The notes beneath the pieces were generated by a model. It made no database searches. It was not told the DNA's origin and saw only the letters and a list, made by a program, of their open reading frames with translations. Positions 63,744-64,000 of a DNA stretch of 64,000 bases are shown here, piece after piece. Position 1 is the first letter of the stretch. Each line of letters begins with the position of its first letter. The position numbers and the translations under genes are program-made. Source of the stretch: Natronorubrum halophilum (GTDB taxonomy: Archaea > Halobacteriota > Halobacteria > Halobacteriales > Natrialbaceae); assembly GCF_003670115.1 (NCBI RefSeq), contig NZ_QQTY01000001.1:992001-1056000 (forward strand). The letters are read 5' to 3'.

Positions 63744-64000
63744 ATGAGCCAGGCAGAAGACACCCAGACCGTCGACGAAGACGGTGTAATCGAAAGCGTG
63801 AGCGGTCCAGTCGTGACCGCCGCGGACCTCGACGCCCGGATGAACGACGTCGTCTACGTCGGCGACGAAGGGCTGATGGGCGAGGTCATCGAGATTGAAG
63901 GCAACCTGACCACGATTCAGGTCTACGAAGAAACCTCCGGCGTCGGCCCGGGCGAACCCGTCGAGAACACGGGCGAGCCACTTTCCGTCGACCTCGGACC
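63744..64000 (+). CDS. atpA: A-type ATP synthase subunit A (3' truncated by window edge)
   Basis: Only the first 85 codons are visible, from ATG 63744. [27 protein letters not shown] and [31 protein letters not shown] are the N-terminal beta-barrel of the catalytic subunit; the Walker motifs lie beyond the window. It follows atpF as expected in the haloarchaeal operon. Confidence 0.95.
   Translation, partial: MSQAEDTQTVDEDGVIESVSGPVVTAADLDARMNDVVYVGDEGLMGEVIEIEGNLTTIQVYEETSGVGPGEPVENTGEPLSVDLG

Overview
The window is chromosomal DNA from a haloarchaeon. Evidence: GC-rich coding sequence with very acidic proteins, leaderless starts with a TATA-like box 25-30 bp upstream, Tat/lipobox signal peptides, bacterio-opsin-activator (HTH-10) regulators, and the haloarchaeal atpHIKECFA order. 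The family Natrialbaceae (Natrinema/Haloterrigena-like) is my guess from overall style; no marker gene proves it. I see no rRNA, tRNA, CRISPR array or complete insertion sequence.

Layout. 1-14.7 kb: tail of a PAS histidine kinase, then housekeeping and family-specific genes (DUF5815, methyltransferase, aldo/keto reductase, FAD/NAD oxidoreductase, DUF6149, polysaccharide-deacetylase lipoprotein, MFS carrier, homoserine kinase, PdxS, acetoacetate-decarboxylase-like protein, DUF1405). 14.7-21.1 kb: valyl-tRNA synthetase and an MMPL/RND exporter. 21.1-28.7 kb: a molybdenum hydroxylase locus, xdhC-vwa-moxR divergent from coxS-coxL-coxM. The large subunit carries the form II motif AYRGAGR, so its substrate is unknown and is probably not CO. 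29.3-38.6 kb: a catabolic island with a lone biotin carrier, AHS1/PxpB, AHS2/PxpC, a stand-alone biotin carboxylase, a convergent LamB/YcsF (PxpA), two regulators (one CARF-like), an APC permease and an M20 peptidase. 38.7-44 kb: a PAS/GAF bacterio-opsin-activator regulator, Tfx regulator, MBL hydrolase and TRAM protein. 44.2-45.9 kb: etfBA. 46.2-50.0 kb: a lipoprotein binding protein overlapping a chemotaxis transducer, like BasB/BasT of Halobacterium. 50-58.7 kb: prenyl synthase, DUF373 membrane protein, radical SAM protein, a membrane-tethered winged-helix regulator facing a secreted protein, a pilin-like protein and a VTE3-like methyltransferase. 58.9-64 kb: the A-type ATP synthase operon, cut off inside atpA.

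Most unusual: (1) the 29-34 kb cluster supplies, as separate proteins, every part of a urea-carboxylase-type biotin enzyme (BC, BCCP, AHS1, AHS2) plus PxpA, suggesting a biotin-dependent variant of 5-oxoprolinase or an amide carboxylase; (2) an intergenic inverted-repeat element with arms around TGCGATC-GTGTGT-AATCGTTTCAG occurs near 4.7, 7.0 and 38.7 kb, twice reaching a neighbouring stop codon; (3) a 48-bp exact duplication of the 3' end of the radical SAM gene; (4) a radical SAM protein whose cysteine spacing reads CX4CX2C.
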